Below, piece after piece: positions 17,824 to 27,139 of a stretch of 64,000 bases of DNA. The stretch is from NCBI RefSeq assembly GCF_029846175.1, contig NZ_JARWAC010000023.1, positions 1 to 64,000 of the forward strand, given 5' to 3'. How positions within the stretch are numbered: the stretch's first letter is position 1; each line of letters opens with the position of its first letter. The DNA comes from Sphaerisporangium sp. TRM90804. Its GTDB lineage: Bacteria > Actinomycetota > Actinomycetes > Streptosporangiales > Streptosporangiaceae. The notes beneath the pieces are model-generated. The model made no database searches and was not told where the DNA came from. It saw only the letters and a program-made list of their open reading frames with translations. Made by a program: the position numbers and the translations under genes.

Positions 17824-18350
17824 GGTGCCTCCGTCCTCAGTTCCTGTTCGTCGATTGTCGACAGTTTTGTGTCCGCCGCCGTTCCCCCCGGTTACAGCTC
17901 TGTAAGCTCCCCGGTCCCCGCCCCGAGGCCCCCGCCGCCCACCAACCGGCGGCCCACCACCTCGCGTCTGTAGGGGCCCCCTTACGCGGTCTCCCTCGCC
18001 GCCCGCGAGTAACCGAGCACCATCCTCGACCCGGTGCCTTCGGCGCAGCCTGCTCAAGGGCGCCCCTCGGCCGGCCCACCCCCCGCCGTCGCGCGAGCCA
18101 CCCTCCTCACCTGCTGAAAAGACACACTCGTCACCGACCCGGCCGGCGGCGAAGGAGCGCCCCCGATGGAGGTGAGGTGGTCCCCTTTGCGCCTCACCGG
18201 CTTGCGCGCCGTAAGGCGGCGCCGGCTTCGCCGTACGGCTTCCCGCCGCCCCGGCGCCGGAAGGAGGGGCAACCGTGGGCGGAATGAGCACCCTTCCGGC
18301 GGGCGGGTCAGGCACCGAGTCTGCCCGAACAGCCGACCCGGTGGCTTCCG
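17824..18350. other. Intergenic region of the nitrogen operon, with one dispersed repeat copy
   Basis: No gene is supported in these 527 bases. The bases 17840-17910 are relatively AT-rich (GTCGACAGTTTTGTG) and probably contain the operon promoter. Farther out lies the dispersed repeat at 18034-18078, and then GC-rich filler up to the GntR stop codon. Confidence 0.5.
18034..18078. repeat. Dispersed intergenic repeat, copy 1
   Basis: GTGCCTTCGGCGCAGCCT is identical to bases 40327-40344, and similarity continues for about 27 more bases (GGGCG, CCCTC, CCGGCCCAC blocks). Both copies lie between genes. Confidence 0.7.
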
Positions 18351-18998
18351 TCAGCCGATGTAGGTGCGGGCGCCGTGTCTGGTCAGGGCGTCTATGGCTA
18401 TGGCGGCGTCGCCGGAGGAGACGGCGTCGAAGAGGCGGCGGTGGCGGGCGACCCCCGTGGAGGGGGCGCGCTGCTCGGCCTCTCTTCGCAGGTTGGCGGC
18501 CATGTAGAGCTGCAGCTTCAGGATGACGGGCTCGTAGACCAGCTGGAGCTGGCGGTGGCCGGCCAGCTCCACCAGGGCGACGTGGAAACGCCGGTGGGCC
18601 TCGTTCTCGCTGAACGGGTCGTCGGCCTCGACGGCCGCGGCCATGCCGTCGAGGGCCTCGGCCAGCCCTTCGAGGCTCTGGCCGTCACGCAGCGGCAGCG
18701 CGGTCTGCATCGCGTAGCGCTCCAGCACGTCGCGCAGCCCGAACAGCTCGTCGACGTCCGTCGGCGTCAGCTCGGCGACCCGCACGCCGCGGCGCGGCAG
18801 GTGCTCCACCAGGCCCTGCTGCCCGAGCGAACGCAGCGCCTCGCGCAGCGGCGCCCGGCTGGTGCCGAACCGCTGGGTGAGCTGCTCCTCGATCAGCCGC
18901 TCGCCCGGCGCGAAGGCGCCGCTGAGGATCTCGTGACGCAGCCGCCGCACCGAGAGCTCGACGAGGCTGTGGGGCTCCAGCGCCCCATCCGGTTCCAC
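18351..18998 (-). CDS. GntR-family regulator, FCD subfamily
   Basis: 215 residues from GTG 18998, preceded by AAGGGGGG; longer in-frame readings upstream have no ribosome site and no homology. Residues 10-75 are the winged helix ([40 protein letters not shown]), the remainder the all-helical FCD ligand domain with its metal-ligand pattern ([25 protein letters not shown]). It is transcribed in the same direction as, and just upstream of, the hydrolase-permease-allophanate operon, so it is the obvious candidate to control it. Confidence 0.88.
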   Translation of the reverse strand: MEPDGALEPHSLVELSVRRLRHEILSGAFAPGERLIEEQLTQRFGTSRAPLREALRSLGQQGLVEHLPRRGVRVAELTPTDVDELFGLRDVLERYAMQTALPLRDGQSLEGLAEALDGMAAAVEADDPFSENEAHRRFHVALVELAGHRQLQLVYEPVILKLQLYMAANLRREAEQRAPSTGVARHRRLFDAVSSGDAAIAIDALTRHGARTYIG

Positions 18999-19170
18999 CC
19001 GTGCACCCCCCTTAGAACGCTGCGACAACCTTCTCAGAGCTTCGGCACCGCGTGGCGCACGGGATGGCACCTCCCCGGCGGGGATCGGGCATCGGGCCTG
19101 CAAGTGGACGGCAAGCGGGAAGCAACTGCCCCCACGTACACCTGGGGGTGGAAAGAGAGAGGTGGCAGTC

Positions 19171-19683
19171 ATGGGAGCTCGACACAACCTGGGACCGGTG
19201 ATGGCGTCCGGCACCGCCACGGCGGCGAGGTTGCTGATCGCGTCCCTGACCATGGCCGGCGCCTACCTGGGCGTCGAGGCCGCCACCGGGACGGAGCCGA
19301 GCGCCCGCGTCGGCGCGCGCACCGTGACGCTGTCCGCGCAGGCCATGCCCGTCGAGGTCGAGCGGGCCCCGCGCACCGGCACCGTCAGCGTGGCGGCGTC
19401 CGCGGCCGGGCCCGAATGCCGCCGCACCTACCACGCGCAGGGCGTGGCCGCCCCCGAGAAGCCGGGCGCCATGGTCACCTACGACTGGACCCTGTACCGC
19501 TGGAGCCCCAGGACGAAGGAATGGATGACGTACCTGTCGTCCGGCCCCGCCGGCTTCATCGGCGGCCCGCGCGCCGTCGAGTGGCGCCCGCGCGTCGTCG
19601 GCAACCCCGGCTGGTACCGCGTGGAGCTGGAGGTCTCCGGCGAGGCCGCCGTCCTCAGCGAGCGCTTCCAGGTGAGCTGCTGA
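19171..19683 (+). CDS. Secreted or membrane-anchored hypothetical protein
   Basis: 170 residues from ATG 19171 (GAGG eight bases upstream; a GTG three codons earlier is possible). A hydrophobic segment near the N-terminus (residues 18-38, AARLLIASLTMAGAYLGVEA) is a signal peptide or anchor. The mature part contains one Cys pair (GPECRRTYHAQG and the final SC) and many Trp/Tyr in an apparently beta-rich fold (VTYDWTLYRWS, WYRVELEVSG), like a small immunoglobulin-like extracellular domain. Family not recognised; no operon partner. Confidence 0.65.
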   Translation: MGARHNLGPVMASGTATAARLLIASLTMAGAYLGVEAATGTEPSARVGARTVTLSAQAMPVEVERAPRTGTVSVAASAAGPECRRTYHAQGVAAPEKPGAMVTYDWTLYRWSPRTKEWMTYLSSGPAGFIGGPRAVEWRPRVVGNPGWYRVELEVSGEAAVLSERFQVSC

Positions 19684-19727
19684 CCCCGCCCGGAGGGGCG
19701 AGTCGAGCCGGGCCGAAGACGCGCCCG

Positions 19728-19864
19728 CCGCACCGCGAGGCCGCCGCACCGCGAGCCTGCCGCACCGCGAGCCTGCCGCGCCGCAAGGTCGCCGGGCCGC
19801 GAGGTCGCCGGGCCGCGAGCCTGCCGCGCCGCGAGGTCGGCGGGCCGCGAGGTCGGCGGGTGGG
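19728..19864. repeat. 16-base tandem repeat array, eight units
   Basis: Eight units of 16 bases (consensus CCGCGCCGCGAGGTCG, variants with GCCTG ends) plus a partial one. It lies between the stops of the secreted-protein gene (19683) and the SARP gene (19889). Confidence 0.85.
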
Positions 19865-19888
19865 CTCGTCAGCCGACGGCGGGCCTGG

Positions 19889-22800
19889 TCAGCGGGCGGA
19901 CTCCGACGAGCCGCTGAGCGTCTCCAGCGAGCCGCGGGCGGCATCCACCCACCGGGGGACGCCGACGCGCTCGGCCACCCGCAGGGCGTTGTCGAAGTGG
20001 GTGCGGGCCGCCTCGGGCTGGCCGAGGTGCACGGCCAGGTCGCCGAGGGTCTGGGACACCGGCCACAGGGCCACCACGCCGGTGCCGGCGCCGGCGATGC
20101 GGTCGGAGAACGGACCGAGGGTGGAGTAGGCGTCCTGCATGCGGTCGCGGTCGCCGAGCAGCATCCCGGCCAGTGCGCGCCAGGTCACCGCCAGCTCGTA
20201 GAGGAAGTCGGCGCGCACGGCCGGCCTCGCGGCGGCGACCGCCCGGGCGTCCTTGACGTGGCCGGCGGACGCCAGCGCGAAGGCGTAGGCGTCCAGCGTC
20301 CACTTCGCGCCGCGCCGGTGCGCCTCCTCCAGCGGCTCCACCATGTCGGCCGCCTTGCCGTCGACCAGGCGCAGGCAGAACGTGGTGATCAGCGGCAGGT
20401 CCTGACGGCCCTCCAGCATGCCCGCGCGAGCGGTGAGCCGGGCGGCGTTGCGGTAGGCGCGCTCGGCGGCCGGGTAGTCTCCGGCGATCATCAGCCGCTG
20501 GCCGGCGTACCAGGCGCCCACGGCCGACGGCGCCGGCAGGTCGTACTGCTTGGCCAGGCGCTCGGCCGCCTTGATCTGCGCGTCGGCCTCGGCGAAGTCG
20601 CCGCGCGCCGCCGCGCACTCCATGAGCACCAGATGCGCCAGCGCCTGCACGGCGATCTGCCCCGACGCCGCGCCGACCTCCAGCAGTTCGCGGCCGATGG
20701 CCTCCCGCTCGTCGACGACCGTGATCACGTACGACTGGCGCAGCCGCCCGCTCAGCGCGACGGCGAGTACGGCGGGGTCGCCGCTCTGGCGGGCGAGCTC
20801 CTCGGCCTCCAGGGACGCCTCGTACCCGCGGCCGGTCGCCGAGCCCTCCAGCTCCAGCGCCAGCGTCGCCAGCAGGCTAGCGCGCAGCGACTGCTCGCCT
20901 GGCGGCAGCTCGATCAGCGCCCGCTCGGTGACGTCCACGATCTCCCACGCCGTGCGGGTGAGGTCGCGGGCGATGCCCTTGTACGGCACCGCGACCGAGG
21001 CGGCGACCCGCGCGGTCAGCTCCATGTCGCCCAGCGGCAGCGCGGCGTCCATCGCCTCGCGCCGGCGGGCGCGCGCGGCCGTCATGTCGCCGCAGAGCGC
21101 CAGCGCCTTGATCAGCCGAAGCTGGAGCGCCAACCGCTCCTTGGGTGGGCCCTCCACCGGATGGGCGCGGTCGAACGCCGCGATGGCCCGCTCCCACAGC
21201 GTGGCGGCCTCGCGGTGGGCGAACCGGCGTTCGGCCTGCTCGGCGGCCCGGCCCGCGTAGTGCACGGCCTTGGCGGCGGTCTCGGCCGTGCCGGCGGAGT
21301 CGTAGTGGTGGGCGAGCGCCGCGACGTCGGACGCCGAGCGGCTCTCGATGACCGACGCCACCGCGGCGTGCAGGCGCGACCGGCGCAGGCGCGAGGCGTC
21401 GGAGTACAGCGTGTCGCGCACCAGGTCGTGGTCGAAGCGCAGCATGCCCGGGCCCGGCTCGGTCACCAGGCCGGCCAGCAGGCCCGCCTCGACGGCGTCC
21501 ACCACGGCGTCCTCGTCGCCGGACACGTCGACCAGGACGTCGATGTCGACGTCTCGCCCGATCACGGCCGCCTGGAGCAGGATCTGCTGCGCGGGCCCGG
21601 GCAGCCGTGCGATGCGCCGGCGCAGCACGTCGCGCACGCCGGAGGGCACCTCGGAGATCACCTCGGCGGCGGTGGCCCGGCCGCCGGGGGACTCGGAGTC
21701 GAGCAGCCGCACGGTCTCGCGGACGAAGAACGGGTTGCCGCCGGTGCGTTCGATGATCGAGTGGACGGCGTCCTCGTCGACCTCGCGGACGCACGTGGCC
21801 CGCACCAGCTCGGCGACGGCCTCCTCGCCGAGCCCCTCCAGGCCAACGCGCACCGGGCCGAGGCGGGCGAGCGCGGCCAGGACGTCGGACTGGTGGTCGT
21901 TCAGCTCACCGTCGCGGCAGGTGACGACCAGCAGCACCCTGCTGGTCGCCAGCAGGCTGGGCAGGGCGCGCAGCAGGGCCAGCGTCTGGTCGTCGGCCCA
22001 GTGCAGGTCTTCCAGGGTGACCAGGACGGGCGCCTCGCGGGCGATGCCGGCGATGTACCCGCCCACGGCGCGGTGCAGCCGGAACCCGCCGGACGCCTGG
22101 TCGTCCTCGTCGCTGGGGGCGGCGTCGTCGAGCAGCGGGGCCAGCAGCGAGCCGTACTCGCCGGTGCCCCGGACGGCGACGAGCGCGCGCAGGACCTCCA
22201 CCCAGGCCCACCCGGGCGGGGTGGCGCTGCTGTCGGGGCAGCCGCCGGCCGTGGTGATCCAGCCCTGCCCGGCCAGCTCGCGCGCCAGCCGGCGCACCAG
22301 GGTGGTCTTGCCCGCGCCGGGGTCGCCGTCGACGACCGCCGCGGTGAAGCGCCCGGCCAGGGCGTGCGGGGCGGCGCCGGTGAGCCGGGCCAGCTCGGCG
22401 TCCCGGCCGACGAACGGCTCCGGCGACAGGGGCGGCACGTCGCCGAGGGAGCGCGGCGGCCAGGTGCCGGCGATCTCCACGGCGCGGGGGCGCGGGGCGA
22501 CCGTGAGGTCGAGGCCGGGGTCCTGCGACAGGATGTCGGACTCCATCTTGCGCAGCGCCGGGCCGGGGTCGATGCCCAGCTCGTCGGCGAGCGTGGTGCG
22601 GGCCCTGCGCAGCGCGGCCAGCGCGTCGCCCTGGCGGCCGCAGCGGTACAGGCCGAGGGCCAGCAGGCGCCAGCCCTCCTCCCTGAGCGGGTGCTCGCCG
22701 GTGAGGGCCTCCAGGTCGGGCACGGTCTCGGCGTGCAGCCCCAGGCGCAGCCCGGTGTCGGCGTGCCGCTCCCTGGACACCAGGCGCAGCTCGGCCAGCC

Positions 22801-23284
22801 GGCTGACCTCGGCCTCGGCCCACTGCTGCTCGGCGAAGTCGGAGTAGGGCGTGCCGCGCCACAGCCCGAGCGCGGTCTCCAGCCCGGCGCGCGCGGCCCC
22901 GGGGTCGTCGTTCTCCAGGTACTTGCCGGCGGCCCTGACCATGGACTCGAAGCGCAGGGCGTCCACCTGGTCGGGGGCGGTGCGCAGCGCGTACCCGGAG
23001 GCGACGGTGACCAGCAGGCGGTTGGGGCCGCCGCGCGGGCGGCCGGGCTCCAGGACGCGGCGCAGCCGGGAGATGTACACCTGTAACCCGGATTGGGCGC
23101 CCTTGGCCGCCTCGTCGGTCCACAGGTCGAACAGCAGTGTGTCGACGGGGACGACCTGACCGCGCGCCACCAGCAGGCGTGCGAGGACGGCCCGCTGCCG
23201 AAGACCGCCGAGGTCGGCCTCACTCTCCCCGTCGTACGCTTCGACGGGGCCGAGAACGTGGAACGTCACCATGTCAGCCGCCAC
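19889..23284 (-). CDS. AfsR/SARP-family regulator with STAND ATPase and TPR tail
   Basis: 1131 residues from GTG 23284; ATG 23272 four codons later is as likely. Residues 5-100 form the OmpR-type winged helix, 105-250 the bacterial transcriptional activator domain (ALGLWRGTPYSDF, HPLREEGWRLLALGLYRCGRQGDALAAL). The AAA/STAND ATPase follows, with Walker A GDPGAGKT (320-327) and Walker B LVTLEDLHWADD (about 420). The remaining 500 residues are helical repeats of TPR type. Such proteins activate antibiotic or development genes; no biosynthetic cluster lies next to it here, so its targets are elsewhere. A 16-base repeat array follows its stop codon. Confidence 0.9.
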   Translation of the reverse strand: MAADMVTFHVLGPVEAYDGESEADLGGLRQRAVLARLLVARGQVVPVDTLLFDLWTDEAAKGAQSGLQVYISRLRRVLEPGRPRGGPNRLLVTVASGYALRTAPDQVDALRFESMVRAAGKYLENDDPGAARAGLETALGLWRGTPYSDFAEQQWAEAEVSRLAELRLVSRERHADTGLRLGLHAETVPDLEALTGEHPLREEGWRLLALGLYRCGRQGDALAALRRARTTLADELGIDPGPALRKMESDILSQDPGLDLTVAPRPRAVEIAGTWPPRSLGDVPPLSPEPFVGRDAELARLTGAAPHALAGRFTAAVVDGDPGAGKTTLVRRLARELAGQGWITTAGGCPDSSATPPGWAWVEVLRALVAVRGTGEYGSLLAPLLDDAAPSDEDDQASGGFRLHRAVGGYIAGIAREAPVLVTLEDLHWADDQTLALLRALPSLLATSRVLLVVTCRDGELNDHQSDVLAALARLGPVRVGLEGLGEEAVAELVRATCVREVDEDAVHSIIERTGGNPFFVRETVRLLDSESPGGRATAAEVISEVPSGVRDVLRRRIARLPGPAQQILLQAAVIGRDVDIDVLVDVSGDEDAVVDAVEAGLLAGLVTEPGPGMLRFDHDLVRDTLYSDASRLRRSRLHAAVASVIESRSASDVAALAHHYDSAGTAETAAKAVHYAGRAAEQAERRFAHREAATLWERAIAAFDRAHPVEGPPKERLALQLRLIKALALCGDMTAARARRREAMDAALPLGDMELTARVAASVAVPYKGIARDLTRTAWEIVDVTERALIELPPGEQSLRASLLATLALELEGSATGRGYEASLEAEELARQSGDPAVLAVALSGRLRQSYVITVVDEREAIGRELLEVGAASGQIAVQALAHLVLMECAAARGDFAEADAQIKAAERLAKQYDLPAPSAVGAWYAGQRLMIAGDYPAAERAYRNAARLTARAGMLEGRQDLPLITTFCLRLVDGKAADMVEPLEEAHRRGAKWTLDAYAFALASAGHVKDARAVAAARPAVRADFLYELAVTWRALAGMLLGDRDRMQDAYSTLGPFSDRIAGAGTGVVALWPVSQTLGDLAVHLGQPEAARTHFDNALRVAERVGVPRWVDAARGSLETLSGSSESAR

Positions 23285-23439
23285 GGTATGCGGGCCGATC
23301 GAGGGCGCACAAGGTGTTCGCCAACGCGCGCCTGCCTTCCTGCCCCCGCCGGTACGGGGCCCTCGACGTGATCAGCGGCCCCCCGAGGGTACAGCCACGC
23401 CCAGACGGGCCGTGGCCGTCCGCCCGGATCGGGCGGGTG

Positions 23440-24501
23440 TCAGGCCTGGGAGGCGGGTTCGGGGGACCGGTCGCGGGTGGCGTCGCGCCGCCGAAGCAGG
23501 GACCACCCGCCGAGCGCGAGGCCGCCCCAGGGGATCTCGATGGTGTAGGTCCAGAAGCCGAACAGGATGGCGGCCGCGGTCGCGGCGCCCGGGGGCTGGC
23601 CGAAGGCGATCAGCAGGGTGGCCACGCCGCCCTCCATGATCCCCGCGCCGCTCGGTGTGATCAGGGCGCTGGTGAGCACCCGGCTGAGCGCGAACACCGC
23701 CACCGTCTCGGCCGGCCCGGGATAGGAGCCGGTGGCGACCAGGCAGGCGGCCATGATCAGGCACTGCAGCACCAGGAAGGCCGTCATGCCCAGCGAGAGG
23801 CCGGGCCAGCGGCTCCGCAGGACGCCTGCGGTGTCGGCCCGCAGCCGGTGCACGGCCTCGGACGCGAACCCCGGGCGCGGCCGGACGCGGCGCGGCAGCA
23901 CGCCGAGCAGCCGGTCGGCCGCGCGCCCGAGCAGGTCGGCGGCCCGCTCCCAGTACAGCGCGGCGGCCACCACCGCCACCAGGGCGAGAATCGAGATCAC
24001 GCCGCCCCACGCGGCCTTGGTGACCGTCGGGTTGGGGATGCGGCCCGCGACCAGCAGCCCGACGATGCCCACGGCCGGCAGGATGAAGCGGAAGAGCGTG
24101 TTCCAGATGCCGGTGACCAGCGTGTACACCACGACGGGCCGGGTGCCGAAGCCCCACCCCTTGGTCATCGCGAACGTCAGCGCCACCCCGGCGGCCCCGC
24201 CGAACGGCAGCAGGTTGCTGACCGCGCTGCCCGCGCCGTTCAGCGTCAGCGCCTGAAGGTGTGTCAGCCCCGGCAACGCCGACGTCATCACGTAGGTGTA
24301 GGCCCACAGGCTGGCCAGCCACAGCGCGGCCATCAGCGCGACCGTCCGCCAGCTCAGCGCCCCGAACTGCGCGCCGATCTCGCTCCAGCTCACGGTCGCC
24401 CCGGTGAGCGCGTGCACGATCTGCGGCAGGTAGACCACCAGCAGGACCGCGAGGGCCAGCGAGGCGACGGAGAGCGCCACCTGACCCCACTTCTTCCTCA
24501 T
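23440..24501 (-). CDS. LPG-synthase-like transmembrane protein (UPF0104 family)
   Basis: 353 residues from ATG 24501, with GAGGGGAAG upstream; the reading can be extended by 39 codons but without a ribosome site. Seven to eight membrane helices, with the family blocks NGAGSAVSNLLPFGGAAGVALTF, RVLTSALITPSGAGIMEGG and the closing TYTIEIPWGGLALG. The family corresponds to the flippase half of lysyl-phosphatidylglycerol synthase and also includes glycolipid-related transporters. No synthetase domain is attached. Neighbouring PIG-L deacetylase and GT4 genes suggest a glycolipid or glycan role. Confidence 0.85.
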   Translation of the reverse strand: MRKKWGQVALSVASLALAVLLVVYLPQIVHALTGATVSWSEIGAQFGALSWRTVALMAALWLASLWAYTYVMTSALPGLTHLQALTLNGAGSAVSNLLPFGGAAGVALTFAMTKGWGFGTRPVVVYTLVTGIWNTLFRFILPAVGIVGLLVAGRIPNPTVTKAAWGGVISILALVAVVAAALYWERAADLLGRAADRLLGVLPRRVRPRPGFASEAVHRLRADTAGVLRSRWPGLSLGMTAFLVLQCLIMAACLVATGSYPGPAETVAVFALSRVLTSALITPSGAGIMEGGVATLLIAFGQPPGAATAAAILFGFWTYTIEIPWGGLALGGWSLLRRRDATRDRSPEPASQA

Positions 24502-24654
24502 CCCCGGCACTTCCCCTCTTCCCGGCACGATAGTGGTCGTGCCGGGCCCGGCACCGGCCACCCAGTCTGCCGTGCCCCGGCTCCGGTGGGTTCCTCCTGC
24601 GGGACGAACAGCCCTCATCCCCGCTCACGACCGCCGGGCGGCCCGCTGTCGACG

Positions 24655-25479
24655 CTAGCGCGGGGTCTCGGGGGGATCGTCGAACGGGTGGTTCAGGCGG
24701 GTGCCCGGCGGGAGGTCGCGGCGGACGTACCACTCGGTGCCGAACAGGAGGCGGTACAACGGCCCCGGCGCCCTGAGCATCATCGCGAGCGTGCGCTCGC
24801 CGCCCCCTCCGGACGCCTGGCTCGCGTGGGCCGCCATGCTGGCGCGTTTGGCCTTGGCGAAGCGGCGGACGTTCACCCGGTGGGTGATCGCCTCGCCGGG
24901 GGAGTAGGCCCTCTCGTACGACCGGATGTCGAACTCGGGCGGGAAACGGTAGAACCGCTGGGCCAGGCGCAGCCCCTTGAGCAGCGGGTCGCGGTTGACC
25001 GTGGCCTCCAGCAGGATCGGCGTGCCCGCGATGGCGGCGGCGCGCTGGCCGACGCGGTAGACCTGCACGTGGTCGGGGTGGCCGTAGCCCCCCGCCGGGT
25101 CGTAGATCGTCAGCAGGTCGGCGCTCTCCTCCTTCAGCACCGCGGCCAGGCGCTGGGCGGCCTCCTCGGTGTCGGCGTCGATGAAGGCGTTGGCCGGACG
25201 GTCTTCGGCGAGGCCGCCGCCTTCGCCGAGGCCGGAGTCGCCGTAGCCGAGCAGCACCACGCGGGCCACCCCGAGCACGGCGGCGGACGCGTACAGCTCG
25301 GCGGTGCGGGCCTCGGCGAGCGCGTCGCCGTGCGGGAGGTCGGCCAGGCCGCGCTCGCCGGCGGTCGCCACCACCAGGACGACCCGGTGGCCCTCGGCCG
25401 CGAGCATCGCCATGGTTCCGGCGGTCAGCAGGGCCTCGTCGTCGGGATGGGCGTGGAAGAAGACCGCGGTACGTGCCAC
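24655..25479 (-). CDS. PIG-L family zinc-dependent deacetylase
   Basis: 274 residues from GTG 25479. AHPDDE near residue 10 and GHPDHVQVYRVG near 135 supply the zinc ligands (His-Asp and His) of the LmbE/PIG-L fold. The family removes acetyl groups from GlcNAc-bearing substrates: mycothiol precursor or conjugates, or lipid-linked sugars. The sequence shows DPAGGYGHPDH, as in MshB/Mca relatives, but length and neighbours (LPG-synthase-like protein, divergent GT4) point rather to a glycolipid or small-molecule substrate. Specificity is not determined by sequence. Confidence 0.85.
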   Translation of the reverse strand: MARTAVFFHAHPDDEALLTAGTMAMLAAEGHRVVLVVATAGERGLADLPHGDALAEARTAELYASAAVLGVARVVLLGYGDSGLGEGGGLAEDRPANAFIDADTEEAAQRLAAVLKEESADLLTIYDPAGGYGHPDHVQVYRVGQRAAAIAGTPILLEATVNRDPLLKGLRLAQRFYRFPPEFDIRSYERAYSPGEAITHRVNVRRFAKAKRASMAAHASQASGGGGERTLAMMLRAPGPLYRLLFGTEWYVRRDLPPGTRLNHPFDDPPETPR

Positions 25480-25626
25480 GCCGCCATGATCCCACGCCCG
25501 CGTACGACGGCGTCGGCGGGCGGGCCGCCCGGGTCTTTCCCTGAGGTTCGTCACGGATGTTTCCCTGGTCCCGCCGGGAGGGCGCCGTCCGCGTTTGATG
25601 CGGGTCGCGTGCTCTGGGAGGCTGGC

Positions 25627-26760
25627 GTGGTGCGGATCCTCCACGTCAGCGACTGCTATCTGCCCCGCCTCGGGGGCATCGAGGTTCAGGTGGCCGATCT
25701 CGTGCGGTCGCAGTCCGAGGCCGGCCACGAGGTCGAGGTGGCCACGGCGACCCCCGGCGAGCGGCTGCCCGGCGTGCACCGCGTCGTGGCCCGCATGCCG
25801 TTCGACCTCCCGGTGCACCCCAGGGGCGTGTCCCGTCTGCTGCGGCTGATGGCGGCGCGGCGCCCCGACGTCGTCCACGTCCACACCGGCGCGGTGTCGC
25901 CGTTCGCGTGGATGGGGGTGCGCGCGGCCGTCCGGGCGGGCCTGCCCGTCGTGGTCACCGTGCACAGCATGTGGGATCCGCTGACGCGCCTGCTGTACCG
26001 GGTGCTCGACACGCTGTTCGGGTGGAGCCGGTGGCACCTGGTGGGCACGGCCGTGAGCCGGGCGGCGGCGCATCCGATCCGCGCGGTGGCGGGCGGGCGG
26101 GTGCCGGTCGACGTGGTGTCCAACGGTCTCGATCTCTCGTCGTGGCGGCCGGTGCCGGGCACGCGGCCCGCGCGGCCGGCGGGGGGCGCCGAGGCCGTGC
26201 ACATCGTGGCGGTCGGGCGGCTCGCCCCGCGCAAGCAGCCCGTGCGGCTGCTCAAGCTGCTGATGGAGGCCAGGCGGCGTGTGCCGGGGGACATCGCGAT
26301 GCGCGCCACGCTGGTGGGCGACGGGCCGGCGCGCCGCTCCATGGAGCGGTTCCTGCGCGCGCACGGCATGGACGCCTGGGTGTCGCTGCCGGGGCGCTAC
26401 TCGCGCGAGAGGATCCGCGAGCTGCTGGCGTCGGCCGACGTCTTCGTCGCACCCGCTCCGCGGGAGTCGTTCGGCATCGCCGCGCTGGAGGCGCGGGCGG
26501 CGGGCGTCCCCGTGGTGGCCAGGGCGCAGAGTGGTGTCGCCGACTTCGTCCGTCCGGGCAAGGAAGGTCTGCTGGGCCGCAGCTTCGAGGAGCTGGTGCG
26601 GTCGGTGGCCAGGCTGGCCCGCGACAGTGAGCTGCGGGAACTCATCGCCCGGAACAACAGGGAGACGGAGCCGGCACAGTGCGCTTGGCCGGCGGTGCTT
26701 GAGGGGTTCGAGCGCTGTTACGAGCTGGCGGGCGCTCGGTCTGAGATGCGGAGGTCGTGA
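25627..26760 (+). CDS. GT4 family glycosyltransferase
   Basis: 377 residues from GTG 25627 (a second GTG follows at 25630; GGGAGG is five to eight bases upstream). The N-terminal domain begins VRILHVSDCYLPRLGGIEVQV, the acceptor-side Gly-rich loop of GT-B enzymes; HIVAVGRLAPRKQP opens the C-terminal domain, and ESFGIAALEARAAGVPVVA is the EX7E donor-site motif of GT4. Retaining transfer of a hexose or hexosamine to a lipid or small molecule is expected. Divergent from the PIG-L gene (147 bases apart), so both could serve one glycoconjugate path. Confidence 0.88.
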   Translation: MVRILHVSDCYLPRLGGIEVQVADLVRSQSEAGHEVEVATATPGERLPGVHRVVARMPFDLPVHPRGVSRLLRLMAARRPDVVHVHTGAVSPFAWMGVRAAVRAGLPVVVTVHSMWDPLTRLLYRVLDTLFGWSRWHLVGTAVSRAAAHPIRAVAGGRVPVDVVSNGLDLSSWRPVPGTRPARPAGGAEAVHIVAVGRLAPRKQPVRLLKLLMEARRRVPGDIAMRATLVGDGPARRSMERFLRAHGMDAWVSLPGRYSRERIRELLASADVFVAPAPRESFGIAALEARAAGVPVVARAQSGVADFVRPGKEGLLGRSFEELVRSVARLARDSELRELIARNNRETEPAQCAWPAVLEGFERCYELAGARSEMRRS

Positions 26761-26767
26761 CGGAGGG

Positions 26768-26863
26768 TCAGAAGGGGAGGGTTCGCCCAGACGGGCTACG
26801 GAGGTCCAGGTCGGGCCGGCGTGGGGGTCTAGGGCGTTGACTGGTGATCAGAATCCGCTTCAT
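26768..26863 (-). CDS. Small ORF of 31 residues with strong ribosome site
   Basis: ATG 26863 is preceded at five bases by AAGGAG, the best ribosome site in this region. It reads MKRILITSQRPRPP and continues, Arg/Pro-rich, to SGRTLPF and a stop at 26768. No enzyme gene for peptide modification is adjacent. The upstream bases are unusually AT-rich for this genome (GGTAAAAGGACC, GGTAAACATGAGG), as a promoter would be. It could be a small regulatory or precursor peptide; its end touches the end of the GT4 gene on the other strand. Confidence 0.45.
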   Translation of the reverse strand: MKRILITSQRPRPPRRPDLDLRSPSGRTLPF

Positions 26864-27050
26864 GCCTTCTCCTTAAGGTACGGACTCACACTTCCCTCGT
26901 CGTTCGTCGGCGGAAAGGTCCTTTTACCTTCGACGTCGAATTCCGCGGCCAGACCAGGTGCAGGAGCCGACCTTGCCTCATGTTTACCCCGGAATGACCT
27001 TCCGCAGACGTTGTTGACCCCAGTTTCTTCGATCTTGGTAGGGCCGGTAA
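26864..27050. other. AT-richer stretch upstream of the small ORF
   Basis: No gene is seen. Composition is less GC-biased than anywhere nearby. On the minus strand it would be the leader of the 31-residue ORF; a TAAACAT box near 26977-26983 is a possible -10. Confidence 0.35.
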
Positions 27051-27087
27051 CCCCTAGCCCGCCCCTTGGTCAGGCGGGTGCTAGGGG
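27051..27087. terminator. Bidirectional GC hairpin
   Basis: CCCCTAGCCCGCC and GGCGGGTGCTAGGGG pair with a two-base bulge around a nine-base loop. Confidence 0.5.
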
Positions 27088-27139
27088 CCGGGTGTCTCCT
27101 CGTACGGTGAACGGCATCCTCTGAGCACGTCTGCAGGCT

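Noticed and set aside
19997-23086. 1029-codon plus-strand ORF
   Set aside because: Antisense of the SARP-STAND gene, whose domain motifs are unambiguous.
23137-25626. Long in-frame extension of the GT4 glycosyltransferase to 23137
   Set aside because: It crosses two genes on the other strand and the beginning of a GT-B fold is clear at 25627-25660, with a ribosome site just before it.
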